Assembly (NCBI RefSeq): GCF_042675745.1
Contig: NZ_JBHTJM010000010.1
Span: 310,001-374,000, forward strand
Reading direction: 5' to 3'
DNA: 64,000 nt
Source: Pseudofulvibacter geojedonensis
Lineage (GTDB): Bacteria; Bacteroidota; Bacteroidia; Flavobacteriales; Flavobacteriaceae
Part shown: in pieces, positions 31,127 to 40,230 of the stretch
Position numbering within the stretch: the first letter of the stretch is position 1
Layout: each line of letters opens with the position of its first letter
The notes under the pieces: model-generated
Databases searched by the model: none
What the model was told of the DNA's origin: nothing
Seen by the model: only the letters and a program-made list of their open reading frames with translations
Position numbers and translations under genes: made by a program

Positions 31127-33130
31127 ATGAAAAAACTAGCTTTTATAGTATTATTTGTTTTTGGTTTTATTGCTAATACACTAGCACAAGGTTTTGTTGA
31201 ACATACAGTAAAAGAGGGAGAAACAGTTGCTGCTATTGTACAGCAATATGAAGTGTCTCCTTATGAGTTATACGAACTAAATCCAGATGCAAAAGAAGGT
31301 ATTGTTGCTGGAGCAGTATTGGTTTTTTTGCGTAATAAAAACTACCCTTATGATCCAACTTTGGTAGATATGAAAAGATATAAGGTTGGTAAAAAAGAAA
31401 CTTTAAAAGAAATTGCTTTTAATAACAGTGTAACTGAAGCAGATATTAAAAAATATAATCCTGAATTATATTCAGAAAAAATAAAAAAAGGAAAAACAAT
31501 TAAAATACCAGTTTTTGATGCAAGTCTTTTAGTTGGAGATTCAAGCAAGGTTGTTGTAAAACCAAAAGAAATTAAACATATAGTTAAAACCAAAGAAACA
31601 AAGTATGGTATTGCACATCAATATGAAATTACAATTGCTGAACTAGAGGAACTAAATCCGCACATTGTAGACGGATTGAAAGTGGGGCAACTGCTAACAA
31701 TAAAATCTGTTAAAGAAGAAAATATAGAAGCAACAACGGTATCTATTAAAAGTAATTTATATGCATTTTATGAAGTACAACCCAAAGAAGGTTTTTTTAG
31801 ATTGTCTAAAAAATTAGGGGTTTCTAAAGATTCTTTAATTGCTCTAAACCCTCAATTAGAAGAAGGAATAAAATTGGGGATGATTTTAAAATACCCAAAA
31901 GCTAACATATCAACATTAAAAAGACCTTCATATAATTTAATTGATAGTATCATCAATAAAGAAACTAGAAATATTACGCTTTTGCTTCCTTTTAGGATGA
32001 ACAATATCATTCATACAGATTCTACTTCTAATATGAAAAAGTTGTTGGTAAGAAAGAATAATGCAATGAATAAATCGTTAGATTTTTATTCAGGAGTTTT
32101 AATGGCGCTAGATTCAGTAAAACAAGTTGGTATCTCTACAAGGTTGAATGTAATTGACACTGAATATAGTGGAGATGTAAAAGCCAACATTAAAAGAATA
32201 GAGCAGGTTTTAAATAGAGAGTTTGTAGAAAATGAAGTAGTAATAGGTCCATTAGTTTCTGCTAATGTAATAACAGCTGCTAAAGTATTGAATAGTAAAA
32301 ATATACCGTTAATAGCACCATTTGGCTTAAGAGAAGACTTTGCTAGTGAAAACTTGTATCAAACAGAAACTTCTGAAGCGAGTCAAAGAAAAGCAATGAT
32401 TACTTATTTAAAGCATTATGCTAAAGGTAAAAAAGTAATAATTGTGGCCGATGATAAAAGGAGAGTGGTAAAAAATAAAAAAGAAACAGCAGTAACAGAC
32501 GATAAAATGAAAGCTGTTAAAGATGAGCTAATAAGTCAGTTTCCAGAAGCAAAATTAGTCATACCTAGAAAAGGTGGTTTGTTAATACCCAAAGATTTTG
32601 TAAATGTAATAGAAGAAGGAAAAGAAAATGTAGTTATAGTAGAGGGAGTAGATAAAAATGTAATATCAACAGTTACAAGTGTAATAGAAACTTTTACTAA
32701 GAAGAATAAAATAAGCATGTTTACTACTAGTAGTCAGAAATGGTTTGAACTAAAAGGAGTTAAAAACAGGTTAAAAGCTAAATTAAATTATCATTATCCA
32801 TCTGCAACTAAACCAGCAGAGTTAGATAGCGATAATGCTTTTGTTGTTAAGTACGAAGATACATATGGTAAATTACCTAATAAGTACGCAATGAGAGGTT
32901 TTGATGTAGCTTTAGATGTCTTATTAAGGCAAGGAGTAGCAAATACTTTAGAAGATGGAGTATTACAAATAGGAGAGACTAAGTATTTAGACGCTAAGTT
33001 TAATTATAAAAGAAATGTAAAAGGAGGTTATATAAACGATTCGGTTTACATTTTACGTTATACTCCAGAATTTAGTTTAGAAGAAGTTATTATTGAAAAT
33101 AAAACAGAAGAAATTACAACAGAAGAATAA
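31127..33130 (+). CDS. Four-LysM protein fused to a periplasmic-binding-protein-like domain
   Basis: 667-residue exported protein. After a signal peptide (to about residue 20) come four LysM-like modules at roughly 24-66, 83-130, 150-192 and 214-258, e.g. HTVKEGETVAAIVQQY and HIVKTKETKYGIAHQY. Residues 280-640 resemble a type I periplasmic binding protein/receptor ligand-binding fold (ITLLLPFRMNN near the start; GFDVALDVLLRQG near the end). LysM modules should anchor it to peptidoglycan. Ligand unknown; an amino-acid or glycan-fragment sensor or a structural envelope role are alternatives. An OsmC gene follows 8 nt later. Confidence 0.82.
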   Translation: MKKLAFIVLFVFGFIANTLAQGFVEHTVKEGETVAAIVQQYEVSPYELYELNPDAKEGIVAGAVLVFLRNKNYPYDPTLVDMKRYKVGKKETLKEIAFNNSVTEADIKKYNPELYSEKIKKGKTIKIPVFDASLLVGDSSKVVVKPKEIKHIVKTKETKYGIAHQYEITIAELEELNPHIVDGLKVGQLLTIKSVKEENIEATTVSIKSNLYAFYEVQPKEGFFRLSKKLGVSKDSLIALNPQLEEGIKLGMILKYPKANISTLKRPSYNLIDSIINKETRNITLLLPFRMNNIIHTDSTSNMKKLLVRKNNAMNKSLDFYSGVLMALDSVKQVGISTRLNVIDTEYSGDVKANIKRIEQVLNREFVENEVVIGPLVSANVITAAKVLNSKNIPLIAPFGLREDFASENLYQTETSEASQRKAMITYLKHYAKGKKVIIVADDKRRVVKNKKETAVTDDKMKAVKDELISQFPEAKLVIPRKGGLLIPKDFVNVIEEGKENVVIVEGVDKNVISTVTSVIETFTKKNKISMFTTSSQKWFELKGVKNRLKAKLNYHYPSATKPAELDSDNAFVVKYEDTYGKLPNKYAMRGFDVALDVLLRQGVANTLEDGVLQIGETKYLDAKFNYKRNVKGGYINDSVYILRYTPEFSLEEVIIENKTEEITTEE

Positions 33131-33138
33131 GCAATAAA

Positions 33139-33543
33139 ATGGCAACATCAAAAGTTACTTATAAAGGACAATTAAGAACACAATCGGTTCACTTAAAATC
33201 TGGAAATGAAATTATTACAGATGCTCCAGTAGATAATAATGGAAAAGGAGAAGCCTTTTCGCCAACAGATACCGTAGCAACAGCTTTAGCAAGTTGTATG
33301 CTAACTATAATGGGAATTAAGGCTAATGGCATGAAAGTTAATATAGAAGGAGCTAATGCTGAAGTAACTAAAACTATGGGGGTGGAACCAAGGAGAATTA
33401 CTAAGATAGATGTAGTGTTCGATTTACCTTTTTCTTTTGATGATAAAACCAAAACCATTTTAGAAAAAGCAGCTATGACTTGCCCAGTTTTGTATAGTAT
33501 ACACCCAGATATAAAAAAGAATGTAGTTTTTAACTGGAAATAA
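33139..33543 (+). CDS. OsmC-family protein
   Basis: 134-residue OsmC/Ohr-fold protein. The two redox cysteines are in ASCMLTIMG (near residue 54) and AMTCPVLYS (near residue 114), the spacing seen in OsmC thiol peroxidases, which reduce organic hydroperoxides. It lies 8 nt after the LysM-receptor gene and its stop overlaps the start of the DUF922 gene by 1 nt (TAATG), so the three are probably co-transcribed. Confidence 0.9.
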   Translation: MATSKVTYKGQLRTQSVHLKSGNEIITDAPVDNNGKGEAFSPTDTVATALASCMLTIMGIKANGMKVNIEGANAEVTKTMGVEPRRITKIDVVFDLPFSFDDKTKTILEKAAMTCPVLYSIHPDIKKNVVFNWK

Positions 33544-34082
33544 TGAAAAAAAGAATCTTCATATTACTATTGTGTTTTGTGCAATTATTGATTGCCCAAG
33601 ATAAGGAATTACCTTGGCGTGAAGATTTTAAATTGACCTATAGTGATTTTGAGGGCAATCCAGATAAAAATCATCCATATGCAGCAATTACGTATTCAGG
33701 TATGTCTTATGGTTTTAGTGCAGAGGTGGTTAATGATAAAGTAGCGGTAGATTATAATGTAGAATGTTTTTTTGTAGCCAATAAATCATGGATGAAGATG
33801 TATTTAGCTGATGAAAACTTATTAGCACATGAGCAATTACATTTTGATATTACAGAGTTATATGCTCGCAAATTAAGAAAATTACTTAGTGAAATGACTT
33901 TTTCAGAGAATGTAAAAAGTGAAATGCGCAATGCATATGAAAAATGTCATGAAGAAAAGAAAGCATATCAAAATCTGTATGATGAAGAAACAAACCATTC
34001 TAAGATAAGGTTAAAACAAAAAGAATGGGAGCTTAAAGTAGCTAAAGAATTAGATACTTTAAAAGAATTTGCTAGTAAATAG
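33543..34082 (+). CDS. DUF922 putative secreted zinc-dependent protease
   Basis: 179 residues with a signal peptide (MKKRIFILLLCFVQLLIAQ). The segment LLAHEQLHFDITELYARKL contains an HExxH-like zincin motif (HEQLH), the basis for describing DUF922 as a predicted zinc protease family. The preceding DFEGNPDKNHPYAAITYSG is also conserved. The start overlaps the osmC stop. Proteolytic activity is inferred from the motif only. Confidence 0.82.
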   Translation: MKKRIFILLLCFVQLLIAQDKELPWREDFKLTYSDFEGNPDKNHPYAAITYSGMSYGFSAEVVNDKVAVDYNVECFFVANKSWMKMYLADENLLAHEQLHFDITELYARKLRKLLSEMTFSENVKSEMRNAYEKCHEEKKAYQNLYDEETNHSKIRLKQKEWELKVAKELDTLKEFASK

Positions 34083-34131
34083 AGCTTATTGTTCGTATAA
34101 ACACTTCAAGATTAAAAAACTTAAAACGAAA

Positions 34132-34362
34132 TTGAATCCACAAGAATTTCTTATTCAATTGGCGCATACTAAAATGCCTTATGGTAAATATAAAGGCAGG
34201 TACCTTATAGATTTACCAGAACATTATATAGTTTGGTATAATGCTAAAGGATTTCCAAAAGGAAAGTTAGGAGATATGTTGTTACAAGTGTATGAGTTAA
34301 AATTAAATGGACTAGAAGATATTATTCATAATATAAAGAGAAAGTATCCAATAAATCAGTGA
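34132..34362 (+). CDS. DUF3820 family protein
   Basis: Small cytoplasmic protein of the DUF3820 family (77 residues from TTG 34132), recognised by MPYGKYKGRYLIDLPEHYIVWYNAKGF-like composition: MPYGKYKGRYLIDLP followed by KGFPKGKLG. The frame is open back to 34069, overlapping the DUF922 gene, but homologues begin close to the first family motif, so I prefer the TTG at 34132 (MNPQEFLIQLAHTKM); an ATG at 34174 is also possible. The function is unknown, perhaps nucleic-acid related. Confidence 0.78.
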   Translation: MNPQEFLIQLAHTKMPYGKYKGRYLIDLPEHYIVWYNAKGFPKGKLGDMLLQVYELKLNGLEDIIHNIKRKYPINQ

Positions 34363-34394
34363 TAATCTTATCAATAAGATTAAGGTAAATATTG

Positions 34395-34424
34395 TTGTAT
34401 TTGCCGTTTTAATGCCTATTTTTG
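34395..34424 (+). promoter_or_regulatory. pyrG promoter
   Basis: TTG (34395-34397), 19-nt spacer, TATTTTTG (34417-34424), followed by GCAAAAT. It lies 36 nt upstream of the pyrG ATG. A 9-bp inverted repeat, TAATCTTAT-CA-ATAAGATTA (34363-34382), lies just upstream. Confidence 0.6.
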
Positions 34425-34460
34425 CAAAATATTTTAACAACACACTACAACACTTTTAAC

Positions 34461-36068
34461 ATGTCAAACGCTAAGTACATTTTTGTTACAGGAGGAGTTA
34501 CTTCGTCCTTAGGTAAAGGTATTATTGCTGCATCGTTAGCAAAATTATTACAATCTAGAGGGTATAGAACAACTATCCAAAAATTAGATCCATATTTAAA
34601 TGTAGATCCAGGTACTTTAAATCCGTACGAGCATGGAGAGTGTTATGTAACAGATGATGGTGCAGAAACCGATTTAGATTTAGGTCACTATGAGCGTTTT
34701 TTAAACGTTCCAACTTCTCAAGCTAATAATGTTACAACCGGTAGAATATATCAGTCTGTTATTCAAAAAGAAAGAAGAGGAGAATTTTTAGGAAAGACCG
34801 TTCAGGTGGTTCCTCATATTACCAATGAAATTAAAGAACGTATTCAGATTTTAGGAAAATCTGGAGATTACAATATCGTTATTACTGAAATTGGTGGAAC
34901 AGTAGGTGATATTGAATCATTGCCATACATTGAGGCTGTTAGACAGATGAAGTGGGAGTTGGGAGATGAAAATGCCATTACAATTCACTTAACACTTGTT
35001 CCTTATTTAGCTGCAGCAGGAGAGTTAAAAACAAAACCAACTCAACACTCTGTAAAAGCTTTAATGGAAAGTGGTTTAAAAGCAGATGTACTAGTGTGTA
35101 GAACAGAGCATGAATTATCTGATGATATTCGCCGTAAATTGGCTTTATTCTGTAACGTTAAAAAAGAAGCAGTTATTCAGTCTATAGATGCATCTACTAT
35201 CTACGATGTTCCAAATTTAATGTTAGAAGAAAAGTTAGATCAGGTAGTATTAAAGCAATTAGAATTGCCATTAAATGAAACACCTGACTTAACTGCTTGG
35301 AATGATTTTGTGAATAAGTACAAGAACCCTAAATCAACAGTTACTATTGGTTTAGTTGGAAAATATGTAGAATTGCAAGATTCATACAAATCTATTTTAG
35401 AAGCTTTTATTCATGCAGGAGCTGCTAATGAAGTAAAAGTTAAAGTAAAATCAATCCATTCAGAATATGTTACTAAAACAGATCTACAAGGTGTAGATGG
35501 AATTCTGGTAGCTCCAGGTTTTGGCGAAAGAGGAATTGAAGGAAAAATTACTGCTGTTCAGTTTGCTAGAGAAAACAACGTGCCTTTTTTAGGAATTTGT
35601 TTAGGAATGCAAATGGCTGTAATAGAATATGCTAGAAATGTACTAGGCTTAACCGAGGCTAATTCTACAGAAATGAATGAAGCTACAACTCATCCAGTAA
35701 TTAATTTAATGGAAGAACAGAAAACAGTTGTAGATAAAGGAGGAACTATGCGTTTAGGAGCTTGGAAATGTGAGCTTTCTGAAGGAAGTAAAGCATATGA
35801 AACATATGGAGAAGCGATGATAGATGAGCGCCATAGACACCGTTATGAGTTTAATAATGCATACAAGGAACAAATAGAAGCGGCAGGAATGAAAGCTACA
35901 GGAGTAAATCCAGATACAGGTTTAGTTGAGGTAGTAGAATTACCTAACCACCCTTGGTTTGTGGGAGTGCAGTATCATCCAGAATATAAAAGTACGGTAG
36001 CTAATCCACATCCTTTATTTGTAAACTTAGTAAAAGCAGCTGTTGCTAAAAAAGCAGTAATGGCTTAG
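34461..36068 (+). CDS. pyrG: CTP synthase
   Basis: Converts UTP to CTP using glutamine. 535 residues from the ATG at 34461 (MSNAKYIFVTGGVTSSLGKG), the normal N-terminus; a TTG 39 nt upstream lies inside the promoter and is rejected. The synthase domain has the P-loop-like SSLGKGI and the UTP/CTP site segment DVDPGTLNPYEHGE-like (here NVDPGTLNPYEHGE). The amidotransferase domain has GICLGMQ with the nucleophilic Cys and VQYHPEYKS. Monocistronic. Confidence 0.97.
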   Translation: MSNAKYIFVTGGVTSSLGKGIIAASLAKLLQSRGYRTTIQKLDPYLNVDPGTLNPYEHGECYVTDDGAETDLDLGHYERFLNVPTSQANNVTTGRIYQSVIQKERRGEFLGKTVQVVPHITNEIKERIQILGKSGDYNIVITEIGGTVGDIESLPYIEAVRQMKWELGDENAITIHLTLVPYLAAAGELKTKPTQHSVKALMESGLKADVLVCRTEHELSDDIRRKLALFCNVKKEAVIQSIDASTIYDVPNLMLEEKLDQVVLKQLELPLNETPDLTAWNDFVNKYKNPKSTVTIGLVGKYVELQDSYKSILEAFIHAGAANEVKVKVKSIHSEYVTKTDLQGVDGILVAPGFGERGIEGKITAVQFARENNVPFLGICLGMQMAVIEYARNVLGLTEANSTEMNEATTHPVINLMEEQKTVVDKGGTMRLGAWKCELSEGSKAYETYGEAMIDERHRHRYEFNNAYKEQIEAAGMKATGVNPDTGLVEVVELPNHPWFVGVQYHPEYKSTVANPHPLFVNLVKAAVAKKAVMA

Positions 36069-36080
36069 TGTAGAAATAGT

Positions 36081-36122
36081 AAAATGCCAATTCGTCAGTA
36101 AAGAAGAATTGGTGTTTTTTTT
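36081..36122 (+). terminator. pyrG terminator
   Basis: AAAATGCCAATTC (36081-36093) pairs with GAATTGGTGTTTT (36106-36118) with two G-T wobbles and ends in a T-run. Confidence 0.85.
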
Positions 36123-36190
36123 GATAAATAAAAGAACGTAGAAAAGTACACACTCTTAGTAGTGTGTTTTCTATGTAAAGACAAAAGTAA

Positions 36191-38086
36191 ATGGAAGAAA
36201 AAAAGTTTGATGCTAAAAAGTTAATAGGCTATATTCTTATAGCGGGTTTAATGACTTGGATGTTCTATATGAACAAACCTACTGAAGCAGAAATAGCAGC
36301 AGAAAAAGTCAAAGCAGAGCAAGTAGAAGCAGCTAAAAAAGATAAAGAGCCTAAAGAAGATACAGCAGTTGTAGAAGCAGTAGAACCAGTTAATGATTCT
36401 CTTGCTAACATTGAGTTACAAAACAAACTAGGAAAGTTTGCTTATAGTGCAAGTTTGCCATCTGCAGTAGATGCAAGTACAACTATTAGTAATAAAGTAA
36501 TAGAATTAAGTTTTAATAATAAGGGAGGTTATTTAAACGAAGCTAAGTTAAAAGACTATAAAACTCACGACGGGAAACCTGTTTATTTAGTAAAAGACAA
36601 TAATGCATCTTTAAATATAGTTTTAAGTACTACAGATAATAGAATACTTAACACCAAAGATTTGTACTTTACTCCAACTGTAACAAAAAACGGAAACAAT
36701 CAAGTTGTTTCAATGAAGTTGCAAGCTTCTCCTACTCAGTTTTTAGAATATAGGTATGAAATCAAAGAGAATGATTATTTAATAGATTTTACTATACGCT
36801 CTCAAGGATTAGCTTCAGTTGTTAATACATCTAATCCTGTCAATTTAGACTGGAAGTTAAAGGCGTTTCCAAATGAAAAGGCTTTAAGTTATGAAAATCA
36901 AAATACGGCTATTCACTATTTAGAAGATGGTGATATGGAGTGTTTAGGTATGCAAGAGAACGATGATGTTGTAGAAGAGGCTACTTGGGTAAGCTTTAAG
37001 CAACATTTTTTCTCATCTATTTTAATTGCGGAAAGTGGGTTCAAGAAATTAGATTTAAAGCAAGAAAACTATGTAGAGCGCGATACTAAAGAAACAGAGT
37101 TCTTAAAAGGTTTCGAAGTACAAACACCACTTGCTATAGCTGGAGGAGAAATTAATAACAACTTTGCGTGGTATTATGGTCCAAACGATTATCAAATCTT
37201 AAAGTCTTACGAAGGTTTAGACCTAGAAGAGAATATCAATTTAGGATGGGGGGTTTTTGGATTCTTAAACAAGTACTTGTTTATTCCTGTATTTAAGCTC
37301 TTAAGTGGATTTATAGGTAGCTATGGATTGATCATTATTTTAATGACGATTGTTGTTAGGTTAATCATGTCGCCATTAGTGTACAAGTCGTATATGTCTA
37401 GTGCAAAGATGAAAGTAATTCGTCCAGAACTGCAAAAGGTGAATGAGAAGTACCCAGATAAAAAAGATGCTATGAAACGCCAGCAAGAAACCATGCGTAT
37501 TCAACGTGAATCTGGTGTAAGTATGATGTCGGGTTGTATACCAGCATTATTACAAATGCCTATTTTCTTTGCCTTGTTTAAATTCTTTCCGAAAGAAATT
37601 GGTTTAAGACAGAAGAACTTCTTGTGGGCAGAAGATTTATCGGCTTATGATAGTGTGTACAAATTACCTTTCGATATTCCTTTTTACGGAGATCACGTAA
37701 GTCTATTTCCAATATTAGCTTCTATTGCTATATTCTTTTACATGCGTATGAGTCAGGCGCAACAAGCTAATATGCAAGCGCCAGTACAAGAAGGAATGCC
37801 AGATATGCAAAAAATGATGAAGTATATGTTGTACTTCTCTCCATTAATGATGTTGGTTTTCTTTAACAATTATGCTAGTGGATTAAGTTTATACTATTTT
37901 GTTTCTAACTTACTAACCATAGGTATTATGTTAGCTATTAAGAAATTCTTAATAGATGAAGAAAAAGTATTAGCTAAAATTAAAGCACATAAAAAGAAGC
38001 CTAAAAAGCAAAATAAGTTCCAGAAGAAAATGCAAGAAATGATGGAGCAAGCAGAGCAGCAACAAAAAGCTAGTAAGAAGAAATAA
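36191..38086 (+). CDS. yidC: Membrane protein insertase YidC
   Basis: 631-residue Gram-negative type YidC that inserts and folds inner-membrane proteins with or without Sec. One N-terminal transmembrane helix (about 10-28) is followed by an acidic linker, a large periplasmic domain (to about 350) and the conserved five-helix core with IIILMTIVVRLIMSPLVYKS and SMMSGCIPALLQMPIFFALF. The C-terminal tail is strongly basic (KAHKKKPKKQNKFQKK), typical of Bacteroidota YidC and suited to ribosome contact. Monocistronic. Confidence 0.97.
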   Translation: MEEKKFDAKKLIGYILIAGLMTWMFYMNKPTEAEIAAEKVKAEQVEAAKKDKEPKEDTAVVEAVEPVNDSLANIELQNKLGKFAYSASLPSAVDASTTISNKVIELSFNNKGGYLNEAKLKDYKTHDGKPVYLVKDNNASLNIVLSTTDNRILNTKDLYFTPTVTKNGNNQVVSMKLQASPTQFLEYRYEIKENDYLIDFTIRSQGLASVVNTSNPVNLDWKLKAFPNEKALSYENQNTAIHYLEDGDMECLGMQENDDVVEEATWVSFKQHFFSSILIAESGFKKLDLKQENYVERDTKETEFLKGFEVQTPLAIAGGEINNNFAWYYGPNDYQILKSYEGLDLEENINLGWGVFGFLNKYLFIPVFKLLSGFIGSYGLIIILMTIVVRLIMSPLVYKSYMSSAKMKVIRPELQKVNEKYPDKKDAMKRQQETMRIQRESGVSMMSGCIPALLQMPIFFALFKFFPKEIGLRQKNFLWAEDLSAYDSVYKLPFDIPFYGDHVSLFPILASIAIFFYMRMSQAQQANMQAPVQEGMPDMQKMMKYMLYFSPLMMLVFFNNYASGLSLYYFVSNLLTIGIMLAIKKFLIDEEKVLAKIKAHKKKPKKQNKFQKKMQEMMEQAEQQQKASKKK

Positions 38087-38123
38087 CTTCTGAGCAATGA
38101 TACATCAGAAATATGTATAAATA

Positions 38124-38159
38124 AAAAGATGTCTAATCAATATGGTTAGGCATTTTTTT
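38124..38159 (+). terminator. yidC terminator
   Basis: AAAAGATGTCTAATC (38124-38138) pairs with GGTTAGGCATTTTT with G-T wobbles and ends in a long T-run. Confidence 0.82.
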
Positions 38160-38212
38160 TGTTATACTAAAATTATAGTACATTCGTTAAATAGTAAAGC
38201 ACCTAATTAGTT

Positions 38213-38911
38213 ATGAGAAATTTAATAGTATTGATTTGTTTGTTAATTGTAGGTTTTGTTTCTGCGCAAGAATACAATCAATTTGATAAACAAGGGGAGA
38301 GACATGGTAAATGGAGAAAATTTTTTCCAGGAACCGAGAAAGTTAGATATACTGGTCAGTTTGAACATGGAAAAGAAGTTGGAGTTTTTAAGTTCTATCA
38401 TAAAGAAGCCAAAGCTAAACATCCATCTTTAATAAAAACGTTTCAACCAAATTCTGATTTAGCAGAAGTAAAATATTATACGTCTACCGGAGTGCTTTTG
38501 AACGAAGGTTTTTTAAACGGAAAGATAAGAGTTGGTGAATGGAAGTTTTACCATAAGAATAGTAAAGAAATTAGTGAAATCGAGTTTTATGAGAAAGGTA
38601 GGCTAAATGGAAAAAAAACCTCTTATTATAAGAACGGAAAAATTTTACAGGTAGAGAACTATACTAATGGTAAGTTAAATGGTAAAAAGCAAATGTTTAC
38701 AAATGAGGGTGTATTGGTAAAAGATATGAATTATGTAAACGGGCGTATAGATGGATATTTTACAGAGTATAGAGCAGGTAAAAAAATTCTAGAAGGAAAG
38801 TATGCTATGGGGAAGCCTAGAGGAGTTTGGAAATACTATAAAGACGGAAAGTTAATTGAGACTAAAGATTATACAAAGTCAAATAATCCGAAGAAGAAAA
38901 AGGCAAAATAA
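38213..38911 (+). CDS. Secreted MORN/YwqK-repeat protein
   Basis: 232 residues: signal peptide (MRNLIVLICLLIVGFVSAQ) then about seven YwqK/MORN-like repeats of the form G-x-W-x-F-Y or NGKxxG-x-x-x-x-Y, e.g. GEWKFYHKNSKEI, LNGKKTSYYKNGK and PRGVWKYYKDGK. These make a flat beta-strand array; bacterial members are often labelled toxin-antitoxin YwqK, but exported Bacteroidota proteins are more likely structural or binding proteins at the envelope. The C-terminus is Lys-rich. Function unknown. Confidence 0.82.
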   Translation: MRNLIVLICLLIVGFVSAQEYNQFDKQGERHGKWRKFFPGTEKVRYTGQFEHGKEVGVFKFYHKEAKAKHPSLIKTFQPNSDLAEVKYYTSTGVLLNEGFLNGKIRVGEWKFYHKNSKEISEIEFYEKGRLNGKKTSYYKNGKILQVENYTNGKLNGKKQMFTNEGVLVKDMNYVNGRIDGYFTEYRAGKKILEGKYAMGKPRGVWKYYKDGKLIETKDYTKSNNPKKKKAK

Positions 38912-38927
38912 TTCAAGTATAAAATAA

Positions 38928-38962
38928 TAAGAGACTATACTTAAACGGTATAGTCTTTTGTT
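38928..38962 (+). terminator. Terminator after YwqK-like gene
   Basis: AGACTATAC (38932-38940) pairs with GTATAGTCT (38948-38956) and is followed by TTTGTTATTT. Confidence 0.75.
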
Positions 38963-38986
38963 ATTTATAAATATGTCATTTATTCC

Positions 38987-38994
38987 TATCTTTG
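38987..38994 (+). promoter_or_regulatory. -7 box of mnmA
   Basis: TATCTTTG matches TAnnTTTG and is followed by CGCCTC, 25 nt before the mnmA ATG. Confidence 0.5.
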
Positions 38995-39019
38995 CGCCTC
39001 CAAAAGAAAGGATAAAAAA

Positions 39020-40207
39020 ATGAAGAGAGTTGTTGTAGGTTTATCGGGAGGTGTAGATTCTAGTGTTACAGCATATTTACTTAAAGAGCAAGGCTATGAG
39101 GTAATAGGCTTGTTTATGAAGAACTGGCATGATGATACGGTTACTATATCTAATGAATGCCCATGGCTAGACGATAGTAATGATGCTATGCTAGTTGCTG
39201 AAAAATTAGGAATTCCTTTTCAAACAGTAGATTTATCAGTTCAATACAAAGAACGTATAGTGGATTATATGTTTAATGAATATGAACGTGGAAGAACTCC
39301 TAATCCAGATGTTTTATGTAATAGAGAAATTAAGTTTGATGTGTTTATGAAAATAGCATTAGACTTAGGAGCTGATTATGTAGCTACAGGACATTATTGT
39401 AGAAAAGATAGTATAGAGAAAGATGGTGAAACTGTTTACCAATTAAAGGCTGGGGTAGATAGTAATAAAGATCAATCTTATTTTTTATGTCAATTATCTC
39501 AAGAGCAATTAGCAAAAGCTTTGTTCCCTGTGGGAGAGTTAACAAAGCCAGAAGTTAGAAAAATAGCTTCAGAACAAGATTTAGTAACAGCTGATAAAAA
39601 AGATTCTCAGGGCTTATGCTTTATTGGTAAAGTAAGGTTGCCAGAGTTTTTACAACAGCAATTAGCTCCTAAGGAAGGGGTTATTGTTGAGGTGGCTAAA
39701 GATCATGTTGGATACCAAATGTCTACTCCAGATTTCGCCAATAAAGAAGATGAGTTAGCTTATTATTCAACAAAATTTGAATATTCTTTAGCTGACGGAA
39801 AAGAAGTAGGTAAACATCAGGGAGCACATTATTTTACTAAAGGTCAGCGCAAAGGTTTAGCAGTAGGAGGTACACCAGAACCATTATTTGTTATAGATAC
39901 TGATGTTAAAGAGAATGTAATTTATACAGGTCAGGGAAGCAATCACCCTGGTTTGTTTAGAAAAGCTCTATTGGTTTCAAATGATGAGATACACTGGGTT
40001 AGAGAAGATTTGCAGTTATCTGTAGGAGAAACTATGGAAGTAGATGCTAGAATTCGTTATCGCCAACCATTGCAAAAAGCAACTTTGCATCAAACAAAAA
40101 AAGGAATGTATGTTTTGTTTGAAGAAGCTCAAAGTGCTATTACAGAAGGACAGTTTGTAGCCTTTTATATTGAAGATGAGTTAGTTGGTTCGGGAGTAAT
40201 TTCGTAA
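39020..40207 (+). CDS. mnmA: tRNA-specific 2-thiouridylase MnmA
   Basis: Thiolates U34 of tRNA-Lys, -Glu and -Gln. 395 residues. The PP-loop GLSGGVDSS is at the N-terminus; the catalytic cysteines are in CNREIKFD (near residue 107) and GLCFIGK (near residue 203). The FTKGQRKGLAVGG block begins the central domain, and a beta-barrel closes the protein. The sulfur donor relay that feeds it is not in the window, though rhodaneses are present at 5-7 kb. Confidence 0.96.
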   Translation: MKRVVVGLSGGVDSSVTAYLLKEQGYEVIGLFMKNWHDDTVTISNECPWLDDSNDAMLVAEKLGIPFQTVDLSVQYKERIVDYMFNEYERGRTPNPDVLCNREIKFDVFMKIALDLGADYVATGHYCRKDSIEKDGETVYQLKAGVDSNKDQSYFLCQLSQEQLAKALFPVGELTKPEVRKIASEQDLVTADKKDSQGLCFIGKVRLPEFLQQQLAPKEGVIVEVAKDHVGYQMSTPDFANKEDELAYYSTKFEYSLADGKEVGKHQGAHYFTKGQRKGLAVGGTPEPLFVIDTDVKENVIYTGQGSNHPGLFRKALLVSNDEIHWVREDLQLSVGETMEVDARIRYRQPLQKATLHQTKKGMYVLFEEAQSAITEGQFVAFYIEDELVGSGVIS

Positions 40208-40230
40208 ATTGCATTTATAATCCCTTAATT

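Noticed and set aside
33189..33458. Leftward 89-residue hydrophobic ORF
   Set aside because: Complete shadow of osmC; the sense frame has both catalytic Cys motifs.
38213..38911. YwqK-like protein as an antitoxin of a toxin-antitoxin pair
   Set aside because: It has a signal peptide and no neighbouring toxin candidate; the label is inherited from the family name only.
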